A stretch of 64,000 nt of DNA from Symbiodinium microadriaticum (GCA_001939145.1 LSRX01000416.1:474174-538173); one strand, 5' to 3'; positions 52,320 through 62,583 are shown, counted from the stretch's first letter. Numbers and translations: made by a program. The notes: generated by a model from the letters alone, not told the origin.

Positions 52320-54200
52320 TAACTGACTTTGATTACTGTCGCAAACTCACCTCAATGTCCAGCTCGAGCCTAGAAGTTAAAGCAGCTACGAAGTGGAAGG
52401 TAGCCAGCACCAAACCTTTGAGGTGGCACGCACAAATGAAGCAGCACGGTGCATTCTGGGAATGGCTAGGGGCAGACTAGAATATAAAGACGCACACACA
52501 GACACAGAGAGACGTACACATACAAAAGCAGATGTGCAACAACACCAGCTTTTAAGAAATGACACGTGGGCCGTCTTGGGGCATGGATGACTTCGCTACC
52601 ATGTGACTGGGCACGTGACACGCCCCTATAAACCCTAAACCTTAACCCCTAAACCCTGAATCGCTTTAGCCATACTGCAGAACCGGCGCAAGCGTTCGGA
52701 GTGGTCTAGGGCTTGGCTTGAGGGTAGAGTTCAGAGTTTAAGGTTTAGGGCTTGGTGTTTAGAGTCTAGAGTTTAGGGTTTAGGGTTAGGGTTGTAGAGA
52801 CGGGTTCAGGGTTTTGGGGATTGGGGCAGTGGCAAGTTTAGGGTTTAAGGTTCAAAGTTTGCTAGGCCTTCGCTTGACTAGACGGAAGCATCAAGGACCC
52901 CTCACCGACGCAACGCGGAACCCCAAAGAGCCCCCATTTATATGAGTGAGTGGATCATAATAGTTTACAATGTCTCCGAAGTAGTTCCTTTGCTGGTTTG
53001 CCCAAGAAGTTGGTTGGTAGAATCCTACAAAATATCCTCCTATGATTTATCGTATGTTCCCTAAGTAAGGGGTATTGGAAGGTCTGGGCAATCCGAAAGA
53101 CCTGCACCAACAGCTCGTGAAACCTAAAAAGGCTGCTTTAGGATTTGGTGTTTTGCGCTTCATGCTTTATAGGGGATACAGATAATAATTAAGTTTAGGG
53201 CTTTATAGCTTTGATGCCTAGCGGTTTAGGCGGAAATCCTGGAGATCTCGGCACCCAAATGGTCGTACCATACCCCCTTTTTCGGGAGCTCATACATGTT
53301 TCCCTCAACGAGACGATCACAAGCATGAATCCACTTTTTCTTGGCTTGGCTTAGAGTTTATGGTTCAGGGTGTAGACCTTACTTGAGTTCTTTGTTTGGC
53401 AAGTGCGAAGCCATTTTCGCGTGAACGCCTGGCCAAAAGCCGTGAAGCGCCAACATTGGCCACACAGGCCACAAAGATACGTGCTTCCAAAACCCTGCAT
53501 TGTTTCCGGATTCCGTTCCGAAAGTCCCACAAGAAACAACAGCCCCCCAGGCATCTGGAGGTGCCTTACAGTGAATGGACGAACTCCGAGGCTGACCCCC
53601 AGAGCCCGAAAGGTTTGGCTTAGGGTGCAGGGATTAGGGCCTTTAGGATCTAGGGACCAGGGTTCAGGGGTTAGGTTTTAGGGGGGTTGATCTTGTGAAA
53701 AGGGCTTCTAGGTTCCAGTTCATCCCACTCGTGGATTTTCAGCTTGGCTCCGAGTTGAGATTGTTTGCTGGTTTTCTCGGGATTGTGATCTTTGGGGGGG
53801 GGGGAGGGGGGGTTGGGGCGTTAGGCATCTGGTTGTGGGTTTGTGGGCTGCAGTGAAACAAGGCGCACTGCTCTCGGGGCGGAAGAATGCTTGCTCGTGA
53901 GGACCGCCGTAAACCCGTCAGTTGCATGAAGCGACCCTGAAAAAGAAAAGACAGCGCATCTTCTAAGTAGGCCTTATAAGCCCTGCCCTGCGCTCACGAA
54001 TCCATGTTTCCAAAGTCACTTCAAAGCAAGACAAGATCTGTCTACACACAACACATCAAGCTCCGGGAACCCCAGAGCTTCAATTCTCCTTTTTCTTTTA
54101 AAGTCTCAAAGCAGAAGCCCTAAACCGCAAAAGAGATGGGTATAAAAATGGCCCAGCACCCTTAAACGACTAGTATTCTACATACTTTGGGGGTCCAGGT
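52320..54200. other. No gene recognised
   Basis: C-type words at 52625-52660 and G-type at 52715-52860. An island 53395-53620 is open in two + frames (one with KSHKKQQPPRHLEVP) and on the minus strand, with no domain. A G-rich run is at 53796-53815. Confidence 0.3.
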
Positions 54201-54209
54201 ACTTTAGGT

Positions 54210-54345
54210 GCCTAAATAATTACCAATACTATTTTGATAGCTCCTGATTATAATTATGCTATAATATACCCAAAACCCTGTTCTAATTATGATGATATAA
54301 TACACCCCAAAACCTTGTTCTAATTATCAGGGCCCCTACATTAAT
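54210..54345. mobile_element. Palindromic element family C, copy 4, with internal duplication
   Basis: GCCTAAATAATTACCAATAC ... TCAGGGCCCCTACATTA. The right part (ATAATA..CCCAAAACC.TGTTCTAAT) is present twice. Confidence 0.8.
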
Positions 54346-54448
54346 CCCCGCCAGGTATCGAAGCCTGCTGGGGTGCGCGCGGCGCGGCTTAGCCGGGCGA
54401 TCGCGCAGGCTTCGGGAGCTCGGGCTTCGGGGCGGTTTTCTTCCCTAA

Positions 54449-54594
54449 GGCTCATGGTACCTATATAGTGTGTACTTAGGCCTTCAAGGCTATATAGGTA
54501 CTTTAAGGCCTTAAAGGCTATATAGGTACTTTAAGCTAAACCCTATGTATAAACCCTAAGAAGGCCCAAGTATCGACTATGGGTTTATGGAGCC
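54449..54594. mobile_element. Palindromic element family D, copy 5
   Basis: GGCTCATGGTACCTATATAG ... GGGTTTATGGAGCC, with the inner CTATATAGGTACTTTAAG duplicated. Confidence 0.7.
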
Positions 54595-55167
54595 CTCGAG
54601 GTTTTTGGAAACAGGGCAAGGGCCTCGGTCTCAGGGTTTGATGGGAAGCCTCGGGATTTATAGGGGCTCTTCGGCTCTTTTGGTTGAGCATTTAGGGTTT
54701 AGGGTTTGGGTTTAGGGTTTAGTTTTTGTTTTTGTGTTTAAGGTGTTTTTTGTTTGTAGGGTTTTTGATTTTGGGTTTTCAAAGGTTTTGCGCAGGTCTT
54801 CCCTCGCTTGGGTTTGAGCTTTGGAGGTTCGGCTGCGGTCGTCCAATTGAAGACCCTGCCTACCACACAACCTATTTTAGGTCCAAGGATCCGTTTCTGC
54901 CTTGAACACGAAGCCCGAAGCCACAAAACAGGCCGTAAACGAGCCCCTAAAATCCCTAAACCCTAAACCCCCCAAACTCCTTAACCCCTAAACCTCCAAA
55001 CCCCTAGACCCCCAACCCCTAAACTGCCCTAACCCCTATCACCCCTTAAACAAAATACTTAGTCGCAGATTGAGTCCACTTTCAATTTCTTGGGATACTA
55101 TGATCCCTTAGAGAACTGAAAGTGTGCACTTTTTTGTGCTTCGGAGCCCAGCAACTAAGACTAACAC

Positions 55168-55250
55168 CCTAAGGGTCCAAAGGACCCAATAATCATGTAC
55201 TTGGGTTACGGATAGTAGTTTTGTAGTTTAGTATTCAGAAGAGTTTGTGC
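55168..55250. mobile_element. Family R, copy 2 (left part)
   Basis: TAAGGGTCCAAAGGACCCAA as at 21613. The right arm is replaced by a family J element. Confidence 0.55.
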
Positions 55251-55333
55251 TAAGGCTCAAAAACCAAAGCCTTCATATGGTATGGTATTTGGGCCCAAAA
55301 GCCTCAAAATAAGAGTCCTTAGAGCCTTAGGGT
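55250..55333. mobile_element. Family J, copy 4 (inverted)
   Basis: CTAAGGCTCAAAAACC ... AAAATAAGAGTCCTTAGAGC, reverse of copies 1-3. It sits directly against the family R remnant. Confidence 0.5.
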
Positions 55334-55420
55334 ATAAACGCCAATAAACCCTAAACCCCTAAACCCTAAACCCTAAACCCGATTATTATGCCCTTGGACC
55401 CTTATCGGTAGCGCCCTTGG

Positions 55421-55515
55421 TACCCATAGGCTCCTTGGTAGTTCCTTTTTTGGGATTACCTTATGGGATTCTAAATATAAACCACAAGAAGGAACTACTT
55501 AGGAGCCTATGGGTA
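55421..55515. mobile_element. Palindromic element family E, copy 3
   Basis: TACCCATAGGCTCCTTGGTA and TACTTAGGAGCCTATGGGTA, 95 bp. Confidence 0.9.
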
Positions 55516-55706
55516 TGCCCTTGGACCCTTAGGGCTAAGCGCCTGATAGCCTTAAACCCCTACTGAAAAACCCTAAACCCCCCCAAACTCCTCAGCCCCT
55601 AAACCGCCCAAACCCCCGAAAAAAACTGCCCTATAACCCCTAGAACCCCTTTAAACAAAAGCATAGCGCGCCCTAACCCCTAAGAACCCTTTATAAACAA
55701 AAGCAG

Positions 55707-55780
55707 AGCGCTTGCTTCGGCCGAAGAGGCCGCTGGTTTGAGGCCCTGGCGGCTGGTGGCGAAGAACGCCCGGCGGGAGT
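55707..55780 (+). CDS. Possible exon: Cys/Trp-containing piece
   Basis: A frame reads ACFGRRGRWFEALAAGGEER, then stops at TGA about 25 bases later. C-x(4)-G-R-W resembles the end of a sushi module (C-x-x-x-G-x-W). A C-type stretch lies upstream and G-type (55795-55890) downstream, the usual arrangement. One Cys only. Confidence 0.25.
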
Positions 55781-55794
55781 CTGAGGGGGTTGAG

Positions 55795-55890
55795 TAGGGT
55801 TTTAGGGCTTAGGGGTTTAGGGCTTAGGGCTTTAGGGCTTTAGGGCTTTAGGGTTAAGGGCTGAGGGTTCAGGGTTTAGGGTTTAGGGCT
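55795..55890 (+). repeat. Telomere-like G-type tract
   Basis: TTTAGGG, CTTAGGG and CTTTAGGG units. Confidence 0.85.
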
Positions 55891-56561
55891 TAGGTTAGGG
55901 TCTTGCCAGGCTTTCTGGTATTAAGGGCCTTTTTTCGGGGGATCTGCAAGGGTCTCAGGCTTCTGGGGTTTAGGATGTACTTAGACACCCCAAGTGGTGG
56001 GGTTCTGGAGTTTTGGTGAGCCCTATAGACCCTTTTGTCCCAAAGCCAACCCTATACCCTAAACCAGCCCTAAACCCTGTTTAGGGTGTAAGGTTGGGAG
56101 TTTTAGAGGTTACAGGGCGGCAGGGGAGCCTTTAAAGGGATCTTGAAGAGTTCTCTTCTAGAGGGATAAAGAGAGGGTGCCTTGAATTATAAGGGATCTA
56201 GAAGGGTTCCATTTCAAAGGGCCTACACCCTAAACCCTTGCAACCCTAAACCCTAAATCCCAGGTTTTGGGTGCTCTCGAGGTTCCCAGGCGTTCTGCAG
56301 CTCTCGGAGTTCACGTTGTAGGGTTCAGGAAGTTCGGGGCTTAGGTAGGGGTTTATGGGGTTTCGGTTTTGGGAGTCTGGTGTTCAGTTACAAGGGCTCT
56401 GACGTTTGAAGCTTCGGTGTTCTCGGGCTTATGGGGTTTAGAGTCTATAGAGTTTATGCTGTTTCTTGTTCTGTATATTTGAACCTGGGCGGGCTTTAGG
56501 GTTGTCTGGTCTCTGGGGCTCTGGGTCGCAATCTACTTATCAGGTTTTGGTACACATTTGG

Positions 56562-56652
56562 CATGGGTAGCTGTCTAAATTAGGGTCCCTTTTGGGGTCC
56601 CCAAAAAGAGTACGGCATCCTTATAAAAGGGCCCCCTTAAAGGGACCCTACT
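56562..56652. mobile_element. Palindromic element family F, copy 5
   Basis: CATGGGTAGCTGTCTAAATT ... AGGGACCCTACTGATCAGG. Core CCAAAAAGAGTACGGCATCC. Confidence 0.65.
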
Positions 56653-56668
56653 GATCAGGTATGTTTAC

Positions 56669-56812
56669 CATCGTGCCTCCCGTTGGCGCCTGCAACACGG
56701 CTTTGCCTTGCCCGGTGAACGCAATCTGTGGATCTTTGAAAGTAGCTGGGACCCTGTCGCGAGTGTCAGCCTTGCGCATCAGCTCCATTTCCCTTCGACG
56801 CGGCTCTCGAGC
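56669..56812 (-). CDS. Unrecognised minus-strand gene, downstream exon
   Basis: 144 bp, exactly 48 codons. Acceptor TAG^G at 56813 and donor ATG^GTAAAC at 56668. It begins AREPRRREMELMRKADTRDR and ends DPQIAFTGQGKAVLQAPTGG plus TM. The first half is basic and helical; the second has alternating hydrophobic residues with Gly. A TAG in frame immediately upstream is removed by the proposed splice. The end part resembles the + strand stretch at about 11925-11985. Family not recognised. Confidence 0.45.
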
Positions 56813-56899
56813 CTACATCCGATCATCATATCAGATCATTTGAGCTGCTCTGGCGCCATGATGCATACCTGCCTGGGTGGCTTTAATCTCGTACTACTC
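56813..56899 (-). other. 87-nt apparent GA-AG intron
   Basis: On the minus strand it starts GAGTAGTACG at 56899 and ends ATGTAG at 56813, with G next. This choice joins two open frames in phase 0. A GTAGTA donor two bases later would put the next exon in a frame that stops quickly. GA donors have been described for dinoflagellates. An alternative donor GGCAG^GTATGC at about 56862 would need a different reading frame of the upstream exon. Confidence 0.35.
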
Positions 56900-56984
56900 G
56901 AACTCCGTGACGAGAGCGAAAGCGTCAGAGGAGAAGGACGAGCTATCGACGATCTGGACAACACCATTTTGCACCAAAAGAAAC
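56900..56984 (-). CDS. Unrecognised minus-strand gene, upstream exon
   Basis: 85 bp after an AATTAG^G acceptor (AG at 56986-56985). After one base the frame reads FLLVQNGVVQIVDSSSFSSD and continues AFALVTEF. It is followed by an in-frame TAG unless spliced. VQIVDSSSFSSDAFALV resembles LQLEHDTFESSECGLKAV at 11.76 kb, including the F-x-S-S core. Together with the 144-bp exon it makes a 76-residue fragment. The role is unknown. Confidence 0.4.
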
Positions 56985-57059
56985 CTAATTCTTCTGAGTA
57001 ACGATTGAGGCCTCAACTCCTCATACAGCCCTGAAAAAAGGACCCTGTTCTAATTGAGG

Positions 57060-58350
57060 ACCCTATAATTAAAGTGCAAGGGAGAGACTTCCCTCCACAG
57101 AGTCTAGGATTTGAGGTCTGGGGTTGACGGTTTAGGGATTTGAGGTCTAGGGCCACTCAGGGTTTAAGGTTTCGGGCTTTGGGTTTAGGGCTTACCGTTT
57201 AGGGATTTAAGGCTGTCAGATCTTTGGCTTTGGGTTTAATTTAGGGTTTCGGGTTGAAGGAGTGGGCTTAGGGTTTAGTGTGCTTGCAGCTGTCGGGTTT
57301 AAGATTTTAGGGCTTAGCGTTTCGGGCTCAAGTCTTTTTGTAGATGGGGATTAGGCTTCAGTGTTGAAGCTCCAATTCTTTGCAGCGAATCCCGGAAAAT
57401 TGGAACCTGGGCTTGGAGGATTAGTGCTCGGATCCCTTTTTCTTATCCTTAATGGCATGAGGATAATCATGTTCCAACTTTCTGGCTTCTACTATAATAT
57501 AAGGTTTATTGTGAGGGTTTTGGGCTATGGCGGATAAAGCTTAGCACCCTGAACCATGAACACGGAACCGGAAGGCCATGAACTTGGACCCACAAAATTA
57601 ACTTGTCCACGGAGCGCCTCTACCGTCTCTGCTCGAAATAGCTCATGGACATAATCGTACTGCCGCTAACACTGCCTCTTTCGCATACTTTAAGCAGGCC
57701 CTAAGATATCAAACTAGGGTTTTGTCAACAGCACCCTGCAGTAATACGTGGCGGAGTTCGTTTTTAAAGAGACTTGAATTCATCACTGGGGCTCGCAGAC
57801 CTAAAGTGAGCCATAGTAGAGAAGCCTGTGTTTTCACCAAGATAATTCCTCAGGGTTTCCATACTAGAAGTTATTTGTACTCCACGCTGTGTTTTCGACA
57901 AGATTATTCCTCAGGGTTCCATAGTAGCAATTATTTTTCGCACGCGACAAAAAAAGCCATAAACCCAACCCTAAACCCTAAACCTACGTCTTTGTTCTCT
58001 CACTAGGCCGTATTCTTTGAGCTCCACGGTGCTTGACCTGATCATGTGCGCCAGAGCTGGTTTCAGAGTTCAGTGTTTTTGCCGGGTTTGGACCTCCAGG
58101 GTTCACCTTAACTTCAAAAGCCCTACCTGTTTATGGACATGTGGCTTAGGGTTAGGAGTTTAGGGATGTTAAATCTTGTAAGTGTAGTTTTCGGTTCCTT
58201 GACTATAGCAGGAAGCTCCTTGTCCAGGCAACTCTGTTAAATTTCATGCAGACATGATATTAAGGGATGATCGCTTCAGGATTTTAGGGTCCGGGGCTGC
58301 AGCTCTGTAGGTCTTTCAGAGTTGATGAACATGTTCACAAGTTAACCCGT
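57060..58350. other. No gene recognised; one tandem duplication
   Basis: G-type words at 57110-57310. Approximately 61-bp tandem duplication at 57823-57944 (CTGTGTTTTC.CAAGAT.AT units). Short C-type stretch at 57960-57985. Confidence 0.35.
57823..57944 (+). repeat. About 61-bp tandem duplication
   Basis: GCCTGTGTTTTCACCAAGAT... and GCTGTGTTTTCGACAAGATT..., both continuing ATTCCTCAGGGTT(T)CCATA. Confidence 0.85.
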
Positions 58351-58358
58351 AACTCTCA

Positions 58359-58453
58359 GGCTCCATGTACCTACATGGTAGGCTTTAGAAAGTACTTATA
58401 TTGTAGGAACCCGTTTCAGGCCTAAGCATATACTATATGGGTACATGGGGCCT
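58359..58453. mobile_element. Palindromic element family D, copy 6
   Basis: GGCTCCATGTACCTACATGG ... TATATGGGTACATGGGGCC. Confidence 0.75.
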
Positions 58454-58458
58454 TGGGT

Positions 58459-58578
58459 AGGGTCCATGCACTCATATATTATGCATATTTTGGAATTAGT
58501 GCCCTCAGTGTAGTACTGCTTAGTTGCTTTACAAGGGCCCAAGTAAAGTGTATACTACATTGGCACATGGACCTTTGG
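58459..58578. mobile_element. Palindromic element family D, copy 7
   Basis: GGGTCCATGCACTCATATAT ... CATTGGCACATGGACC. It lies 5 bp after copy 6. Confidence 0.7.
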
Positions 58579-58998
58579 GGTTCGCCGAGGATTTACTGTA
58601 CCGTCGGTTGAGGCGGCTTAAGGGGCGGCCTGGCTTTGGCCGGTAATGTGTCGAGCTGGACCCCAGTCGAGGTACTTGTAGACACATGCACAGCCAGCCT
58701 ACTACGCCCCATGAGCCAAAACCCTGAAACAGGACAAACCCTGAACTCTGAAACCCAATGTAACCCCGACATCCTAAGTCTTAAGCAAGATAGAACCCTG
58801 AACTCTGCAACTCCATCTAGCCCCTACATCCTAAACACCCGAAATGCGAAAACAAATCCTGAACCCTAAACCCCGGACGGTACTAGCCCTAAGCAATGTC
58901 TATCGTTCCGCCTTTGGGGATCTTCGGTGAAGAAGTCTTGAGTCTTTCAACTGCTCCACTATGTTCTTGTTGAAGAACTCATGATAATTAGGCCTGGA

Positions 58999-59100
58999 GG
59001 TTCCATGGTACCTTTTTCTTAGGCCTTAAAGGGGTTCCTATTTATATGGGCATCTTTAGGCCGAAGTACATACTTATAGGTGTATAGGTACATGGAGCCT
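58999..59100. mobile_element. Palindromic element family D, copy 8
   Basis: GGTTCCATGGTACCTTTTTC ... ATAGGTACATGGAGCC. Confidence 0.7.
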
Positions 59101-59299
59101 TGTGGAGAAAGGGGGTACATAGTGCATCTATTGTGTGACAGAACCCTAAACCCTAAACCCTAAACCTTTGGGTTCCTGGACAAGAGCCCAGAACAGGCTG
59201 CCGGCGAGCTATTCCGAAGATGACCTCGAATTCGAAGACTTCCAAAGAGGAGCAGGTGCGGAGCAGGCGTTTTCAGCCCTAGGATCTTGAGTTCCGGGG

Positions 59300-59420
59300 T
59301 TCAGGGTTTAGGGTTTAGGGTTTAAGGTTTAGGGTTTAGGGTTTAGGGTTTAGGGTTTAAGGTTTAGGGTTTAAGGTTTAGGGTTTAGGGTTGAGGGTTT
59401 AAGGTTTAGGGTTTAGTTCA
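59300..59420 (+). repeat. Telomere-like G-type tract
   Basis: About 16 TTTAGGG/TTTAAGG units, among the most regular in the window. Confidence 0.95.
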
Positions 59421-59639
59421 GCTTTGGGTTATTTGAGTTTGAGGTACAGGGTTTAGGTAGTAAGGTTCTTGTCAATTCTTCTCGCTGGGAGGGTTGAGGG
59501 GCCTGGCCATGTAGTGTGTATCTTCGCAAGGGGAGCGCACAACACCATAAACTTCCAACCTCAAACCCTGGATCATATCCCATTATCCCACATACCAAGA
59601 CCTGTACAAAAGAAGCCCTTCTGCAACCTTCATAAAACT

Positions 59640-59870
59640 CATAAAACCCTAAACCCTAAACGCCAAGCCCTAAACCCTAAACCCCAAGCCCTAAACCCTA
59701 AACCCCAGATATGCTTCACAGCTGCAGCACAACAGCCCTCTAGGGCGGGGGATGCATTGGGGCTCGGGGAGGTTCTGGCTCCAGGGCCTTTGGGGTTTAG
59801 GGTTTAGGGTTTGGGGTTTAGGGTTTAGGCTTTAGGCTTTAGGGTTTAGGGTTTGGGGTTTAGGGTTTAT
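59640..59870. repeat. C-type tract, GC-rich island, G-type tract
   Basis: CCCTAAA units at 59643-59705, island 59710-59790 (a frame with AAAQQPSRAGDALGLG), then TTTAGGG/TTTGGGG units to 59870. The usual C-island-G order, but no domain recognised in this island. Confidence 0.8.
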
Positions 59871-59894
59871 AGGGACCCTTATGCAAAACAGCCG

Positions 59895-60000
59895 ACCGGA
59901 AAGGACTCCGACTCCGGCCTCCACCGGCCCACGTTGCCCTCCAACGGGCACAGGAAGCGCTGTCCGGGCCTTAACAGAAAGCGCAAGATGAAGGGCTTCC
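59895..60000 (+). CDS. Putative CCP-like piece, relative of 43.1 kb
   Basis: One frame contains HRPTLPSNGHRKRCPGLNRK. RPTLPxNG-x(4)-C-x-G matches the exon at 43081, with DNA similarity over about 45 bp. The following residues are very basic. No AG lies directly before the motif. G-type rather than C-type sequence is upstream, and a family B element follows immediately. It may be a decayed copy. Confidence 0.3.
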
Positions 60001-60112
60001 CAGAGACTCCAAAACCCCTAAATTTACGGAATATCGCTTAAATCTTATTTTAGCGTCCCTATGATAATTTATAAAGGTATCTTCCTTAATTAAGGGGTTT
60101 TGGAGTCTCTGG
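60000..60112. mobile_element. Palindromic element family B, copy 3
   Basis: CAGAGACTCCAAAACCCCTA and GGGGTTTTGGAGTCTCTGG, 113 bp. Confidence 0.95.
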
Positions 60113-60637
60113 CTTCGGGCTTCCACAAGAGTCCGAAGAGGATTCTATAACAGTCCTCGGAAGGTTTGTTGTTTAAAGAGTCCTATGAGGATTCTTGAAG
60201 AGTCCACTGCATGAGGGTTCGTTTATAAGCGGCCTGTATGGGTCAAAACGAGTCGACGATGCGAGGCTTCCGGATTGAGGGCTTGGCTCGAGGAGTTTAG
60301 GCTTTCCGGTGGGTTAACGGCTGAGATTTCAGGGTTTTGGGGGATCGAGTATTACCATGTTTTGTTTTTTTAGTGGGGGGGAGGGGAGGTGGAGGGTTTC
60401 TGTAAAGGTTGCAGGTAGTTATTAGTACCGGTACAGTTTGCAGCTTCTGACATGTCGCCGTACAGTCAAGTTAGGACAGCCGAGTGCGACACTGGACTCA
60501 TCTATTTGGCTCTAGTAAAATGGGCTCTGCTGTGTCTGTTGTGCTTGCATGTCATTGAACACGTCGGCGTCCCACGTGTTTAACTCAGGCATTGGCGCCA
60601 CTGCCTCCGATGTTGAAGGGATGCGCGCACGATGGGG

Positions 60638-60753
60638 TCCTAAATAGCTACCAATAGCTTTCCTCAGGGCTCGTTATCATAACTATAGTATGTGTAATCT
60701 ACCCCTCAAACCCTAATTAATGATTCTATTCATTAAGGTGCCCCTGTATGTTA
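60638..60753. mobile_element. Palindromic element family C, copy 5
   Basis: TCCTAAATAGCTACCAATAG ... TTAAGGTGCCCCTGTATGTTA, diverged. Confidence 0.55.
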
Positions 60754-60763
60754 AGCTGCCCAG

Positions 60764-60843
60764 GAAGAATCAAAGCGAGGCGCTGCAGCGCGCGTTGCCG
60801 GAATCCCAGCCGTTCCAGTTTCCCACGTCTGAGCTCAAATCAG
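60764..60843 (+). CDS. Possible exon, unrecognised
   Basis: 80 bp between CCCAG^G (60762-60763) and TCAG^GTACGA. The frame reads KNQSEALQRALPESQPFQFP and then TSELKS. It is GC-rich relative to its flanks and helical at first. The opposite strand is also open. Family unknown. Confidence 0.3.
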
Positions 60844-61143
60844 GTACGAAAGCTCTACCGCGCATCGCATCATCATACATATGTGCAATTGACTCAACTA
60901 CGTTAAAAAGATCGGATCACGATTTGAAAGGAACCAAGCACCGTTTTGCCACGCGAACCCAGCAGGGTGCAAGGCAAGGGCTCGATGGAATAGCGCCCCT
61001 GGCGTCAAAAGAGTTCTGATTCCCTCAACCCCACACCCTTATGGAGCTCTCAGCGAATACTACTCGAGCCCTTGGATCCTTGGGCAGCTTTGTGGTTGGG
61101 GCACAGGCACGGGTTCATCAATAATCTCTAGATCTCTTTGGGC

Positions 61144-61248
61144 CAAAGGGTCCTAGGTATTGTTACCAAATCATAATAGTAAATCCTAATACAGAAACCG
61201 TACATTCTACTGTATAGTATACTGTATAGGTACTTAGGACCTTTTGGG
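61144..61248. mobile_element. Palindromic element family L, copy 3
   Basis: CAAAGGGTCCTAGGTATTGT ... GTACTTAGGACCTTTTGGG. Confidence 0.8.
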
Positions 61249-61510
61249 TATTAGGGTTTGGGGAACGAGGACCTCATCATTTCGGCACTTGAGGGTTTGA
61301 GGCTTCGGGCTGCGAGTTTCAAGGCTTTGGGGTTTGCGGGTCGAGTTTTCTTTAAGCCTGAGCGCTCAATTCAGCCATTCGGCTACTCCAAACGTTTGCA
61401 AAGGGTTTAGGATCGGTTTAGGGTTTGGAGCTTTTTTTTAAGGGTCAGGGGTTCAAGCAAGAGATTCCCGGACAAAATTGCCAGTTGCCTCAGTTGACTT
61501 TCTCGTTATG

Positions 61511-61592
61511 CCCAGAGACTCCAAAAGCCTATTAGGGTTCCTAATATAATTTAATGTATATTCCTTAATTAAGGGGTTTTGGAGTCTCTGGG
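61511..61592. mobile_element. Palindromic element family B, copy 4
   Basis: CCCAGAGACTCCAAAAGCCT and GGGTTTTGGAGTCTCTGGG, 82 bp, a shorter form. The centre is GGGTTCCTAATATAATTTAA. Confidence 0.95.
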
Positions 61593-61694
61593 TGACTATA
61601 GTGGTTTATGTCGGGGCTTTTCGTTGAGGGTAAGTATAGGGCTCCCTTCGAAGATTGGTGAGGATGCAATTTTTTTCAGAGTTAGGATGCCAGT

Positions 61695-62190
61695 GTTTAG
61701 GGTTTAGGGTTCAGGGTTTAGGGTTTAGGGTTTAGGGCACATCGGTTGTGTTGACGATGTGTAGACAGCAGCTGTATGTTCCCCATATGCCTGAGTCTTG
61801 CTGCCTCGGTGTGTGCATGCGCAGGTCGCTATGACACCCCCATGGTGCTTTACCCTAAACATCCCGCATCCATGCTTACTCACCCTCCGGAACCCTAAAC
61901 CCTAAACCCTAAATTAATTTAAACCTTAAACCCTAAACCCCTAAACCCCTAAACAAAACCCAAAACCCTAAGCCCTAAACGACATAGATAGCTTGACCTG
62001 CGAAGCTGGAATCCTAAGATGCTGTAAACCTCAGACCCGGAGCTTGAACCTCAACATCCCCCCAAAGCCACTGATACCTTCCTTGGGATTTAGGGCTCAG
62101 GGTTTAGGGTTTAGGGTTCAGGCTTTAGGGTTTGGGGTTTAGGGTTCGCGGTTTTGGGTTCAGGATTTTGAGGGTTTAGGGTTTAGGGGC
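61695..62190. repeat. G-, C- and G-type tracts with two unassigned islands
   Basis: G-type at 61695-61738, C-type at 61885-61980, G-type at 62090-62190. Islands at 61740-61880 and 61985-62090 show no recognised domain. Confidence 0.75.
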
Positions 62191-62583
62191 CCCTGATACC
62201 TTCATGAGAGGTTTAAGTTCAATGTTGCAGCAGTTATTACACCCCTCGTCCCAGCCCTTTGCCAGAGCCTCCGGATTTTAGCAGGCACCTCGAAACCTCG
62301 AGCCCATAAACCTAAAGCCGAAACCCCAGCCGCCCTGATCCTAAGCCCTTTTCCAGGTCTCCCAGTAGTACCCTTTCGTCGTTTCATCCTGGGGCTTCCT
62401 TCTTCAATCGGAATACTGCAGTAGGGTGGCCTTATCATGAAGGGGCTTTTGCAGGGAGAATCTCGTAGAATCCATGGGTCAGGAGACTTCCGGGAAGCGC
62501 AAGGAAGATTCTGGTGAAGCAGTTAGAAGTTGCCTGAGCCTCAATCTCAATCCTGTGGACTCCACACCCTGAGAAAGGCTTTA

